Assembly: GCA_002105175.1 (NCBI GenBank)
Contig: MCGE01000006.1
Location: forward strand, 1,922,001-1,986,000
DNA length: 64,000 nucleotides
Source of the DNA: Absidia repens
Taxonomy: Eukaryota; Mucoromycota; Mucoromycetes; Mucorales; Cunninghamellaceae
Reading direction: 5' to 3'
A program made the position numbers and the translations under genes. The notes beneath the pieces were generated by a model. The model made no database searches and was not told where the DNA came from. It saw only the letters and a program-made list of their open reading frames with translations. Shown here one piece after another: positions 23,220-34,859 of this stretch. Position 1 is the first letter of the stretch. Each line of letters begins with the position of its first letter.

Positions 23220-25561
23220 ATGAAAACGGCCTTATTTATTTTATTTGCTTCAAGTACCTTTAACTTGATTTCAGCCTTAGCACCTCAACCCAGATTTGGT
23301 CAAGGTAAAAGACGCACAAACGCACATACACGCAACGATAAATCAAACTTCTTTTCCCACTTACACGTTGTCTTTCAAATTCTACTATTCGTATTTTTTA
23401 TTTTGCGGGTTCCTGAATTTAGGATGTGTCTCTTTGAAGCAAAAAATATATTGTTACGGAGGTGGACGATTTGTCGCTGGGGCTACTAATTATAACACCG
23501 TTTACAATGATCACCTTGTGCTTGATCTGTCCAAAGATTTCGCAGTCAATGACGCTCAAAATGCTTGGAATAACCTACCAGCTCCATCCAATTTTACTTT
23601 GGAACCCAATTATAAGTTTGCCTTTGCTCCCATCAGCAATACAAGCTATCTTGTTACCAGTGGAAGTGGCTACAACGATAATAAAACGCCTCTCAAGAAC
23701 AAAACTACGCTGTACCATGCTGATAAAGACGAATGGGAATCGATTCCTACCACTGCGAATCAATCGTAAGTGGAAAAATTAGATTATCGGATTTAAAACA
23801 CAGCGCCGAACTGACCCACGCTTTTTTTTATTTCTTCCGCTTTATTCCACTCCAGTATCGGCATTACCTTGGACGTTGACAACAATGGAAAGGGATACGT
23901 GTTTGGTGGTATCATGTAAGTGATTGCCATAGTCATAACATTCTACTATGATACTCACTCACCAGCCTTTTTCTTCTGCTTCGCTTCATAGAACCTATAC
24001 AAACATCGTCCCCAATCGCAATCTTTTGACCCTTACATTGAGTGTAAGATAAACTACCGCTATACCTACTATGGAACTACATGCTCATCTTCCTCTTCTT
24101 TTGTATATGTATGTGTATACTTTATTTTATTTTCTTTAGAGCAAGCAATGGTCAACATTACCTCTGGGCCCTGGCACCACCCTTCGAACTGATCACGCTT
24201 CGGCCATGGACAAAAACGGCATCATTTATTACACTGGTGGCCGTATAGGAAGTCCCAGCGGCGGGGTTTATTCTTGGAACACCAATGTCCCTTTGACATC
24301 CATTACCACTTATGATACCAAGGCACAAACATGGGGTAGCGTTGCTGTCAGTGGCGCCAACCCTACGCTTCGAAATAGCCACACTTTTACCTATTGTAAG
24401 TCCTCCCATCCCCTCCGCTAATTACTCTTTTTCACCAAACTAGTCGCCCTTATTTTATTTTATTTTTTAATATGATAGTGCCCAAAGACAATAAATTTGT
24501 TCTCTTTGGTGGCAAACAAGGCTTATCTGGTAAGAAAACAATATCCCTCACCTGCATGTGGAAAAAAAAAAAAACGCTCATGCGATTATCTAACACTTTC
24601 TGTCGGTATTGTTAATAGAAACCCCCGGTAGCTTTGACGATATCTGTTATACTTTCGATCCTGCAGAAAAAACGTGGACCCGACAAAATGTGACTACAAT
24701 TGGTTCTGGTTCTCGGTTTGGCCACTCTGCTGTGCTTTACAACAACGTATACCTCTTTATCATCTTCGGTGCGGACGAAGTGACGATGAGTATGAACGAT
24801 TTCCATGTGCTCAATGTTCAAAACTGGTCGTGGGTAACTCAATTTAGTGCAAATGGTCTTCCTGACGCTAATGGTAATGGCAATGGTAACGGTAATAACT
24901 CTAGTACTGGCGGAAAAAATTCTGATGATCCAACCCCAATTAGTGGCGGTGCTATTGCTGGTATTGTTATCGGTGTGGTGGCAGCTGTAAGTTTGTTTGT
25001 TCTACTTTTTCTCTATGAATATATATATATATTGAAATACTAATTTAATTTGTTTGGGTGAATGACGATGATCATTTATTTTAGATTGGTATCGCCGCTG
25101 GCGCCTTCTTCTTTTTACGCCGCCGTAGAAATAACAACAACAACACTACCACCAACGGCAACAACAACGTCAACAACAACCAAAACTTGGCTGCTGAACG
25201 CAAACCTCGTGATGACTTTGAAGTAGATCAAGAATTTGAAGTACCACCAGCACCTAGATACTTTTCAACCACGGCACAAAACTTCATTAATGCTGGCAAC
25301 AACAAAACAAACCTTGGTCAATCTCCCTTGGATCAACAACAGCCGCAAGATAATAGAGTGTACCATCCTGATGAAATGTCCACGTCCACAGCACCAACCT
25401 ACACGTCTGGTACGCCCATCATGGTCTCACCTGTCGCAACTACTGTGGTAGGCAGCGACAATGGCGTACGACAAAACCAATACAAGCCTGATTTGACGAT
25501 GGATCCGGCCACTGAACATTCCTTTGATCAGGAACCTGTCAAACCCCATGGGCTGCATTAA
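23220..25561 (+). CDS. kelch-repeat single-pass membrane protein
   Basis: Eight exons (23220-23304, 23423-23765, 23856-23915, 23992-24043, 24140-24395, 24479-24529, 24619-24986, 25085-25561) join in frame to 563 residues. A signal peptide (MKTALFILFASSTFNLISAL) leads into kelch blades with their GG and W signatures: CYGGGRFVAG, GYVFGGI, IYYTGGRIG, FVLFGGKQG, RFGHSAVLYNN and WSWVTQF. After a Gly/Asn linker comes one membrane helix (SGGAIAGIVIGVVAAIGIAA), an RRRR stop-transfer and a cytosolic tail of about 140 Asn/Gln-rich residues ending KPHGLH. The layout is that of the cell-surface kelch (galactose-oxidase-like propeller) proteins expanded in Mucoromycota, whose ligand is unknown. A role in wall sensing or polarity is only a guess. 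No enzyme active site is visible. Confidence 0.88.
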
Positions 25562-25709
25562 ATTGATTATTATTATTTTTTGTCTAGCTTGTTTTCTTTC
25601 CACCCCTTCCCCTCTGTTTTTACGTTTATATTACTCTAGTAATTTTTGTTCATCTCCATTCCCCCTATTTTACTTGATATATTTTTATATGACTAGCCAT
25701 TACTTTTAT

Positions 25710-25715
25710 AATAAA
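25710..25715 (+). terminator. polyadenylation signal, kelch gene
   Basis: AATAAA about 150 bp after the stop codon, in T-rich 3' DNA. Confidence 0.5.
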
Positions 25716-26117
25716 ATTTCACATTTATTGTTGTCTTTATTTGTGTTTGTTGATGAACCTTATAATCTTGTTTGATTTGATTTGATTTCTATAGTACAGT
25801 TTATTCTCATTTTCTTCATATTACTACATTTTTCGTCTTGATTAGTGTGCACACTCCTCAATTATGTTATTTAAAAATATGGGTGCTTGTTAGGCCTTTT
25901 TAGGTAGAACTTGCCCCCTTCCCCTCCCTTTTCTATTTTTTGCTGATAGGCTCTCCTCAAATTTGCACTGACAGTAAGACTTGCTGAATCGTTGGACGAT
26001 CCACTTTGGATCTCCTGGCGGCGTTTTAAATCGAGTCTCCCCTATTTTTTTATTTTTTTACTTTCTTTATTTTTTTCAATCTTTCTTTTTTCCTCCAACT
26101 ATCAATTTGATTTGGGA

Positions 26118-28907
26118 ATGGAATTAACGCAGGGCAGTCTTCGCCATTTACTGGAAGATCTATCATCGTTTATTCAAACGTTTCTTTTTCTTCTTGGTAT
26201 ACTTCTTATTATCACCCCGTTGGCATGGACCTTCTCTCACCATGACTGGGCCCTTCTCTCCTCCTCCCCTAGACCAACTACACCACTACAATTGAAATGC
26301 CATCATCTATACAAACGTTTCTGTCACTATTCTCACATGTGGATCCTCGTAGCTTTGGAAGAGCTGGGTCTTTTTGGATTACTGGATACTTTGTTTTGTT
26401 GGCTACCATTGGCCAGTGACGACAACACCAACCAACAAGATGATGACGAAGCTATGTCAACGTCTCTCTTTCCTGGAGCTCCTCCCAACGCTGATTACGC
26501 ACATCTGAAAGGATCGCAACGCCATCATATGCAACAAAGCTCTTTGAATCATCAGCTTGCCAATGTCTGTATCCGTGGTCCCGAGAACACACAAGAGGAC
26601 CCACTACTTGTCTCTGGTCTGGTGAATACTGGGAACACTTGCTACTTGAATTCCGTACTTCAGGTAAAAACACACATAGATATTGGTGGGGAAGGCTTTT
26701 TTTGGGGTGGCGGGAAAGTGCGAAAAGCTGATCAATTATTATATATATATAGGCACTATCGTCACTACCACGACTTCAGCTTTATCTGGATGGCGTCAAC
26801 AGTCAATACACCAGCCAGCATTTACCGGTAACCCGATCATTATACAAGACGCTCCGGCTTCTGTCACGCCCACTCGTAGATGAATTGAACACCAAGAACC
26901 TCGCTTTTCGTCCTGTCGATATTGTGTCCGCCGTCAATGTCAACCACCGAGTGATCAACAGGGAACAGCAAGACGCTCATGAATTATTTCAACTCTTGTC
27001 GGGGGCTCTGGAAACCGAAGGACTCGCTGCTACAAAGGGATGCCACGTAGATAATGGATTGAAGGGTTTATTATCACCATATGATCCAAGGTCGTCGTCA
27101 CCTGGTACCACCACTACCACCACCAGTTTTCGTCAACAAGAACATTCTACTGCGGATTCCTTCCCTACCAGCACACCACCCGTTACTACCTCTGATCAAC
27201 ATAACATGAAGTTACAACACAATAACCCATTGACTGGTCTACTGGCGAATCGTTTATCATGTACCAAATGCGGCTATACGGTAAAGATTGAGAGGGGAGA
27301 GAGAACTGGGGAAGGTCAATAGTATGTATACTTACTTCTTTTTTATCAAAAAATTTGCAATCTATAGGAAGCAATCCGGCACTTCTCATTCAACAATATT
27401 CAACTCACTTTACCACAAACGGTATGTAGAATCAATCTATTTTTATTATATAGGCCCTTTTTTGGTGGGCTGACGAATACTTTCCTTACTTACGTCACCT
27501 TCCTTTTTTTTAGGCATCCCACGACACTTGATGACTGCTTGGAACAATTGACAGCAATGGAACATTTGGATGACGTGTCATGTAGGAAATGTTCAATGGA
27601 TAATATGGTACAGCGCATGGGATCAGAGGTGGAACGATTACAGCAACAAGTCAAACTTTGCGTTTCGGACGACAACAAGAAGCGGGAAATGGTATCAACT
27701 TTAGTACAAGTGGAAATGCAACGTCGTGACCTTGTCCATCAACTGTCTGTCGGAGGATCCATGGAAGACGATCATCTTAAAAAAGGAAATCAGGCTGTCC
27801 CTTACCAAATGCAATGTGGTCAATCGACGAAACAGGTCATGTTGGCAAAACCTCCTAAAGTTCTCTGTCTTCATATATCACGCTCCACCTTCCACCCTAC
27901 AACTGGCGTTATCTACAAGAATAAATGTCAGCTGGAATTCCCCGAGTACCTGGATATGGATCGATTTTGCACCAATGGAACGTTGCTCACCGTCCCTGAT
28001 CAACCCATCTCCTTACAACAACAAGCCAATGACGACAACAACGGCAGTGCTCCCTCTTTAGAAAAATATATATCCAGTGATGGTGTCAAATACAAACTCA
28101 TGAGCATCATTGTGCATTATGGAAGTCATAGCTGTGGGCATTTTATTGCGTATAAACGACGTAAGTAAAGAAAAATCAATGGAGGGTGATAGGAAGCAAT
28201 GACCCTTTAATTTTTTTTTATCTCTGACCCCCACCTTTTTTCTTTTTTCTTTTTTTTCTATAGGCGTGATTGCGGATGATTGTGGATGTGAAAAGTGTGG
28301 ATCAACGTCTCAAGAGGATTGTGTTTTACGGTCAAGTGACACTTGGTATCGGATCTCGGATGAAAATGTAGACGTGTGCACGATTGACGAAGTCCTTTTA
28401 GCGAACCCTTATATGCTTCTCTACGAATCGATCGACCCTCCATCACCAACAACACCTAGCAACAACTGCAGCAACACATTGGCGTCATTACCAACAACTG
28501 CAAGGGTACTGGTATCGACAGAAAGAAACTATACAGTGAAAGAGAACGACGACGACGAAATACTGCTGCGTTCATCCACCTCATTATCTTCTTCATCATC
28601 GTCTTCCTCCCTCTCATCAACATCAACGGCATTATCATCCACTTCTTCTTCATCGGTAACAAATTTACCCACATCTCCGTCACCATCCAACTCGACCGAT
28701 CTGCTGGCAGTATCACCATCATCATCATCATCAACAACAACAACATTATCATCATTATCATCATCATCATCATCATCGTCATATACAAGTCCAAAGCATC
28801 ATCATCAACAACAACATCACCTTGGTTCAAGTCATTTGGTACATCGTAATAAAGACAGGCGAAAGCTGGATTGGCAAGAATCCGCTCCTCCATTGGTCAT
28901 ATATTAG
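26118..28907 (+). CDS. ubiquitin carboxyl-terminal hydrolase (USP) with N-terminal membrane anchor
   Basis: Exons 26118-26663, 26753-27280, 27368-27421, about 27514-28160 and 28264-28907. A hydrophobic N-terminus (about residues 15-40, SFIQTFLFLLGILLIITPLA) suggests membrane anchoring, as in yeast Ubp1. The catalytic Cys box is GLVNTGNTCYLNSVLQ (Cys about 175). QQDAHELFQLL follows, then two zinc-type CxxC pairs (CTKC, CRKC). The His box is YGSHSCGHFIAYKR, followed by DTWYRISDENVDVCTIDEVL and YMLLYE. These are the full USP peptidase signatures, so it should remove ubiquitin from membrane-associated substrates. The C-terminal 150 residues are Ser/Thr-rich. One oddity: the canonical junction between exons 3 and 4 is out of frame by one base (see findings). 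Upstream in-frame codons back to 25992 lack an ATG, so 26118 is the start. Confidence 0.85.
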
Positions 28908-29001
28908 ATTTAGAACGTGTTTGATATTCAGTAGTAGTATATAGTATATATATTATTTTATTAGTTGTTTTATATTTTAGTAGTAGAAATAGAATCAATC
29001 A

Positions 29002-29007
29002 AATAAA
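29002..29007 (+). terminator. polyadenylation signal, USP gene
   Basis: AATAAA about 95 bp after the stop codon. The convergent minus-strand gene ends at 29247, so the two 3' regions share about 340 bp. Confidence 0.5.
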
Positions 29008-29246
29008 AATGTGACAGGAGGGAGACGATGATTTGAATACAAATATATTTACCAAAAAGGCATTGTGTGGGTGTATGATCTAGTAGTGGAGAGGGATGGA
29101 TATGGATGTATACAATACACAAAAAAAAAAAAAAAAAAAAAAAAATAGGAATACAAATAATAAGTAAGAATAGAATAGATAGGATTAAGTAACAAAACTA
29201 CAATAGAAAACTACAGGATACTACTACAGAAAGGGGACGAGGAAAT

Positions 29247-30462
29247 TCATCCATGGATTTGCTGGGTGGATGTCATGGAAGGTTCGTCACCGTAGGAGTG
29301 GTTTTGTTGTTGTTGGTATTGATGACCCGATGAAGCAGAGGTGTCGTAACGGGGAAGGGCGAAATATTCCATGCTTCGAGGCGAGATGTCTTGTTTAGGT
29401 GCACAATTTGTTTTTTGAGCAATCCAATCACGGAAATCATGGATACCGATCATGAGGAAGAAGACAAACGTAAACAGCGTACCAACAATCACATACATCA
29501 AAGCGGCTTGCGCACCTTTACTCCAGTCTAAAAAGGGATATACCCAGACGTTCGTCCTATTTAAAAGAAGAGAGGGGCGAAGGAGTGAGTTAGTTACCAA
29601 AAAAAAAAAAAAAAAAAAAAAAGAGGGGGGAGAGGAAAGGGCCGTGCTTTTTTTTTTTTTTTTTGCAATGACTTACACAGCATGGACAAGGAACGAGAGA
29701 CACATATAGATAATGACATTGAGAATGATCAAAATAATCATATTGGTGTAGACACGCATACGGTTGAAGATGACATCGAGCATCATCAAAGCAAGAGACA
29801 CACCATGAACGGAATCATTGATCCAAATTTTCACGGTATTGCTAGACACAGCGCCAGCTGTATTCAATACAGCCCAAAACACAACAGGTGTAACAATACT
29901 ATTTGGAAAAAAAAAAAAAAAAAAATTGAGCCATTTGAAATCCCGTCTCAAACTATAAACCCTTTTTTTTTTTTTTTTTGGTCATGAGCTTACTTGAACA
30001 CCATGATACTGTGATACAGATAAACATAGAGATAATTGATAAAAGTGGGTTGCTTGAAGAAGGAATCGAGTTTATTGCCAGACCAGATATATCTTACATG
30101 GTGATACAGAGATGTCTACAAATTTAAAAAAAAAATATGAGCACAGCAAGTCACCTTGATGATCGTATTACTTTTTTTTTTTTTTCACTTACAATTAAAT
30201 AAGCATGAAGACCGACAAAGGTGAGGGTAGTGAAATAGCCGAAGTAAATATGAAATTCACCAGCAATGGCACTGTTGGCAAGACTGGTCCACATGACAAT
30301 GGTGGAGTACAATGCTGTCAGCACCCGAATGCCAAGAAAAACTTTGGATGGAACCCAATAGGATGTCACTGCACGTTCAGGTTCAAATTGATCAAACCCG
30401 AACCATCGAATAAATTCCCAATTGGAGCGCTCTAATCGTTGATCTTCGAATTGGTTCTTCAT
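29247..30462 (-). CDS. rolling-stone / AIG1-like multi-pass membrane protein
   Basis: Four exons (30193-30462, 29994-30115, 29677-29898, 29247-29556) join in frame to 307 residues. The cytosolic start is FIRWFGFDQFEPERAVTSYW. About six membrane helices follow: GIRVLTALYSTIVMW, FHIYFGYFTTLTFVGLHAYL, a segment containing YLYVYLYHSIMVF, IVTPVVFWAVLNTAG, MIILIILNVIIYMCLSFLV and YVIVGTLFTFVFFLMIGIHD. A conserved-looking IWINDSVHGVSLALMMLDVI sits in the fourth to fifth helix region, with Asp and His as possible catalytic residues. This pattern resembles fungal rolling-stone and FAR-17a/AIG1-type proteins; AIG1 members hydrolyse FAHFA lipids through Thr/His. Family membership is inferred from the helix pattern and the SVHG motif, not proven. 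The C-terminus is a Gln/Ser-rich tail. Confidence 0.6.
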
Positions 30463-30740
30463 AGTGTGATAATAGAATGATGATCGATGATCGATAATAA
30501 TAAAAAAATAAAAGAATGAAAACGGAGGATGAGGCACAGGAAGGGTAAATATAAAATAAAAAAAGGCGGGGAGGAGGAATGAGTAGAAAGTACAATGAGT
30601 AAATGAATGGAAGAAAAAGAAGAAAATAAAATAAAAAAACGGCAATGGAAAAATTATTTTAAGTGAGAGGCAAGCGGAGCATCAATCATAGTTTACTATA
30701 AAAAAAAATCAGTGGACAATGAATTTTATCAAAAACGAGT

Positions 30741-30780
<40 letters not shown>

Positions 30781-30971
30781 ATATGAGATAATTGTTGTTG
30801 TTTTTTTTTATTGATTCTAAAAAACTAAAAAGAACAAAATACATCTAATCAATCCATACATATATATGTATAGATATAATATACTAAAATTGTCACAAAA
30901 GGGGAAGAGGGTAAATAAATATCAATGGTTGTATCACTATAAAGCCAATGTTGTAAAATCACACCTAGTTT
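30463..30971. other. gene-free interval between two minus-strand genes
   Basis: Promoter of the rolling-stone-like gene and 3' region of the TMEM62-like gene. A poly-A run lies at about 30743-30777. Nothing else seen. Confidence 0.5.
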
Positions 30972-31414
30972 TCATTGCCAGCGATTTCTTTTTCGGTTTT
31001 TTGCACGTGGGCTGCGGTTGAATGGTGTTGAAGATGCTGAACTTCCGCTGCTGCTGCTGGCACTGAGTCGATAGTCCACTTCCATCACGACATGCTCTTC
31101 TTGTTCCTGCTGCTGTTGATCCATGACCATCATCATCGAAGACGCCTTGACTGTTCCTTTGGCACATCCTTCACATCCATCCAAGTCTCCGTTGTCCATC
31201 CAATATGCCGCGTGTCCATTATCGCTACCGTTGCCGTTACATAAATAAGTCCCTAGTGTCATCCCCACAAAGAGTAGCCAGAGTACAAGAATATTTTGTA
31301 CTAAAGTTGGCCACACGCCACCATAGAAAGACGCAAGTGCTACCAGTTCAGACATGCGCCATAACCAATATATAATTTCAATGCCTCTAAACACAGGGGA
31401 ATCCGAAACCGACC

Positions 31415-31484
<70 letters not shown>

Positions 31485-34199
31485 TTTGACATGCTGACAG
31501 ACGAGCGCTTCTGATGAGACGCTGCGCACAACGAAGAGAATAAAAAACACCACCACATTGAGCACCACTTGCTCAACGGCAAACAAATAGGTATCAGCCA
31601 AAGGTAGCCATTCATCCGCAAACACCATACCATATAAATAAAAAGTTCCCATACGTTCAGCAGGCGTAGCACCAGAAGGGATGAATTCAGCACGAAACCA
31701 GGGAAGGGTCAGTAACGCCAACAAAAACCCAAACGTAGCATACCACACCAATGGCTGAGTGGATGGAAATTGCAAGAATCGTAACGCCCCCACAAGAATT
31801 CGTCGTTGTAATAATGCTGTTGTAGTTGCCTTTTTCTGCTGTTGCCGTTGTTGGTCGATCAAATGAATACGTATCAATAGTCGTCGACTGGTAGCTTCAT
31901 GATCAAAATAAAATCGAGGAACCAATAACAGCGTGAGCATAGTAACGATGGAGAATAAGGTGACACATTGGAGCTGCAGCAATAATAATGGGCAATAAAA
32001 TGAAAAAAAAAAAATATTAAATATCAATCGTCACATTGAAACAAGGATATATATATTGTGTGTCACCATACTTACCACCGTTGACATATGTGTAGCGATG
32101 ATCCATTCGCCAGGTCCGCCTCCAATTTTAGCGCGTCGACCATCGGTACGGAATATCACACTGGATTCCCCAACTTGACCTTGAGTCGTCCGAGCTTGAA
32201 TCGTGAGCACATGGGCACCATCCTGATAAGCCAGTGGGTTCCATGGTAGTGTCCAAAGAGGAAGTGTATCATTGCCAACATATGTAGGCGAGATCCTTGC
32301 GGTCGAGTGATTGTCGTCATCATCATTGGTATCGAAGAGCACAGGCTTGCCATCCATTGTTATTTCAAATGATAATTGGTCAGGTGATTGGTCAGTAAAC
32401 ACCAAGAAACGGATGTGTGTGCTTGATTGAATTCGGTGCAAAGGTTCCTTGGCGTCCATAGCAAACCGAGCGTCCTTGGGGTTGGTAATCAAAATAACAG
32501 GGTTGATGGTAAGTGTTTCACGAGGCCACTCCACCTTTTCATTTCCATGGCTATCCGATGATAAAGGCACAACTGCAGAAGCCGTCATGGGGACGGATGG
32601 GAGTCGAACATCCACAAACGAAACCACGTCATTGTCCACAGCAACAATACGATACATGCCATGATCTTTCATATCGCCTAATTCCAATTCCAATGTTTTC
32701 GTAGCAGGATCATATGATTGAAGCACATCGCCCAACCCTAATAGAAAAAAAAAAAAAAGGTTGTTTGTCAATAAAAAAAAAAAAAACATTCCAAGCCCTC
32801 TTTCCTTATTACCTGCAATGAGACGATGAAGATGGCCACAAAAATAAATGCTATAGTGCTTTGCCAAGTCTCTAAAGGTATGACCCTGGCTCGAAACGCC
32901 AAACACCATTGTCGTTGTCGGATAATGAGAAAACTTTATCGGTTTCGAAACGGTTCCCAAAAACAAAAACAAAAAAAACAGAGCGTGAATTCAAATGTCT
33001 CGGATTTCTTTGCCCTCCCCCTTTTTTTTGGGTTGGTCAGGTACTTACCACAAAAGTATGATTTGAAGGTTTCAGCAAAGCGTTCGTCAATCGGTCCATG
33101 GTGGTTGAAGTCAGATAGCCAAAAAAGTTGAATGGCCTTGAAGGGCCACGTTTCGGACTAGCAAAAAAAAAAAAAAAAAAGCAGTGTGTCAGTGATTATG
33201 TTTGTAACATAAATATAAAAAAATCAAAATTAAAAAACGGCCGACCTACCAAGCATCAATAGCCACAAATTGATATTCACCAAAAGAAGGCGAGTACTGC
33301 CATGTGTAAACACCTTGCCCATGTTCAACACGATCCGCACTTTGGCCAAAAGTCCGATAAAGATTCATTTTCGATTGCCATGAAGGAAGGTCAAAACAAT
33401 CATGGTTGCCCCGCATATCGTACCAGGTGGTGTTTGTCCAAGGCTGCTGATCAATGGCTAGTTTGTATGTTTTCCATTCTTCAAGGTATTGCTGTGATGT
33501 GATTCGTCGGTGGTCCTTGGCATCTGTCAAATCACCTGTAACAACCACAAATTCAGGCCTTGAATAAAAAAAAATAAAAAAAATTCAGGTCTGAACAAAA
33601 AAAAAAAAAAAAAATCGTGATGCTAGTTTTGAATGTTTTACCTGATGACTGGGAGCACTGATTGAATGAATTGAAGAAAATGCACCGTATGACCTTTGGC
33701 ACGATATTTGGAAATATGGAGGTCAGATATCTAAGGGGGAGAAAAAAAAAAGTGTGTAAGGGAAATGAAGGTTTTGTTTGTCAACAAAAAAAAAAATACC
33801 CCCATAAACAAATAATATCGAAAAAACCGCTCTCAATGTCCCTCTCTACACCCCCTCTTTTTTGAAAAGTGATATCATTATTACCTGAGTGAAATAAAAG
33901 AGTCCATCAGGTCGATCCCCTAGTATATGTGATCGCTGGCTGATATTGTTGTTGGTGGTGACCGCTGGTTCTTGAGCTGATAGTGATAAGGATGAGTCTA
34001 TACTTGCTGGATGATATTGTCGCAGTTCCAAATCTGTAAAGTTATTGTTGTTATTGTTGTTGTTATGCCGAAATGGCCATGGAAATCCCTCAGCCGATCG
34101 AAATTCCCTTGTCGAAGACCAATAAAGCTGACAAGCCCGAAGAGAACATAAGAAGGTGATGGCCAGACATGTCCAAGCTATTGCCACTTGTTGTTTCAT
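30972..34199 (-). CDS. TMEM62: TMEM62-type membrane metallophosphoesterase
   Basis: Seven exons (33885-34199, 33642-33730, 33250-33558, 33049-33157, 32813-32933, 32076-32737, 30972-31973) join in frame to 868 residues. An N-terminal hydrophobic segment (VAIAWTCLAITFLCSLRA) acts as signal or anchor. A calcineurin-type phosphoesterase domain (about 100-360) has ligand motifs ISDLHIS (106-112), GDLTDA, MRGNHDCFD and YFCGHLHR. A beta-rich domain (about 330-535) follows, then several membrane helices and a cytosolic Ser-rich basic tail. This order matches TMEM62, a conserved but poorly understood eukaryotic family. In the membrane part, after VSSEALVCQHVK, lies a run of about 25 glutamines encoded mainly by alternating CAG/CAA codons (about 31410-31487). 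Substrate unknown. Confidence 0.9.
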
Positions 34200-34859
34200 A
34201 ATAGGGGTATAGTAATACAGTAGTGGAAGGAGAATGGGGGAGGGGAATGAATGTAAAGACAAAAAGATAAGAGAGAGTGCGTGAGAGAAAGAGGAAATAA
34301 AGATAAGGAGAATAAAGCAAAGAAGAAAAACGTCAAATAAAAATAATTCGAAGGAATATATACAATGTGGATTAAAAAAAAAAAATTGCCTGTCACCAGC
34401 TGGTTTCAACCATCGGGTTCCACACGTGTTAATGCCACCTATCACCACCAACTATGCTTTTTGATTGCCTATCAACCAATACATAAAACACAATCGAATG
34501 CCCTCGATAACAATTAATAAAAAAAAACACCCTGCTATAATGTTTCAATACCTAATTACCTAATTACTGCATTCTGTACTTCATAACGATTTGTCAATAG
34601 AGGGGACCCACACCGTATCGTAGCTTCTTGATTGTAGGGCGTAAATGAAAAATGAGGTAAAAGTAAAAGAGAAGGGGGATTTAAATCCAATCGGGCAATG
34701 AATCATTTTATTGCAAAAAAAAAAAAATGATGTGTGTGAGTGAATATATTCTAAACTAAAGAGATCAAGTGTATAAAAAATAAAAAAAAAGGAGAGAATA
34801 AACTAACTAATAATGAAAATGAATGGTGATGGGGGGGAGGTAAAGGGAAATAAGTCTAT
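34200..34859. other. gene-free interval
   Basis: Promoter region of the TMEM62-like gene (pyrimidine-rich on the minus strand) and 3' UTR of the nucleoporin gene. No further gene seen. Confidence 0.5.
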
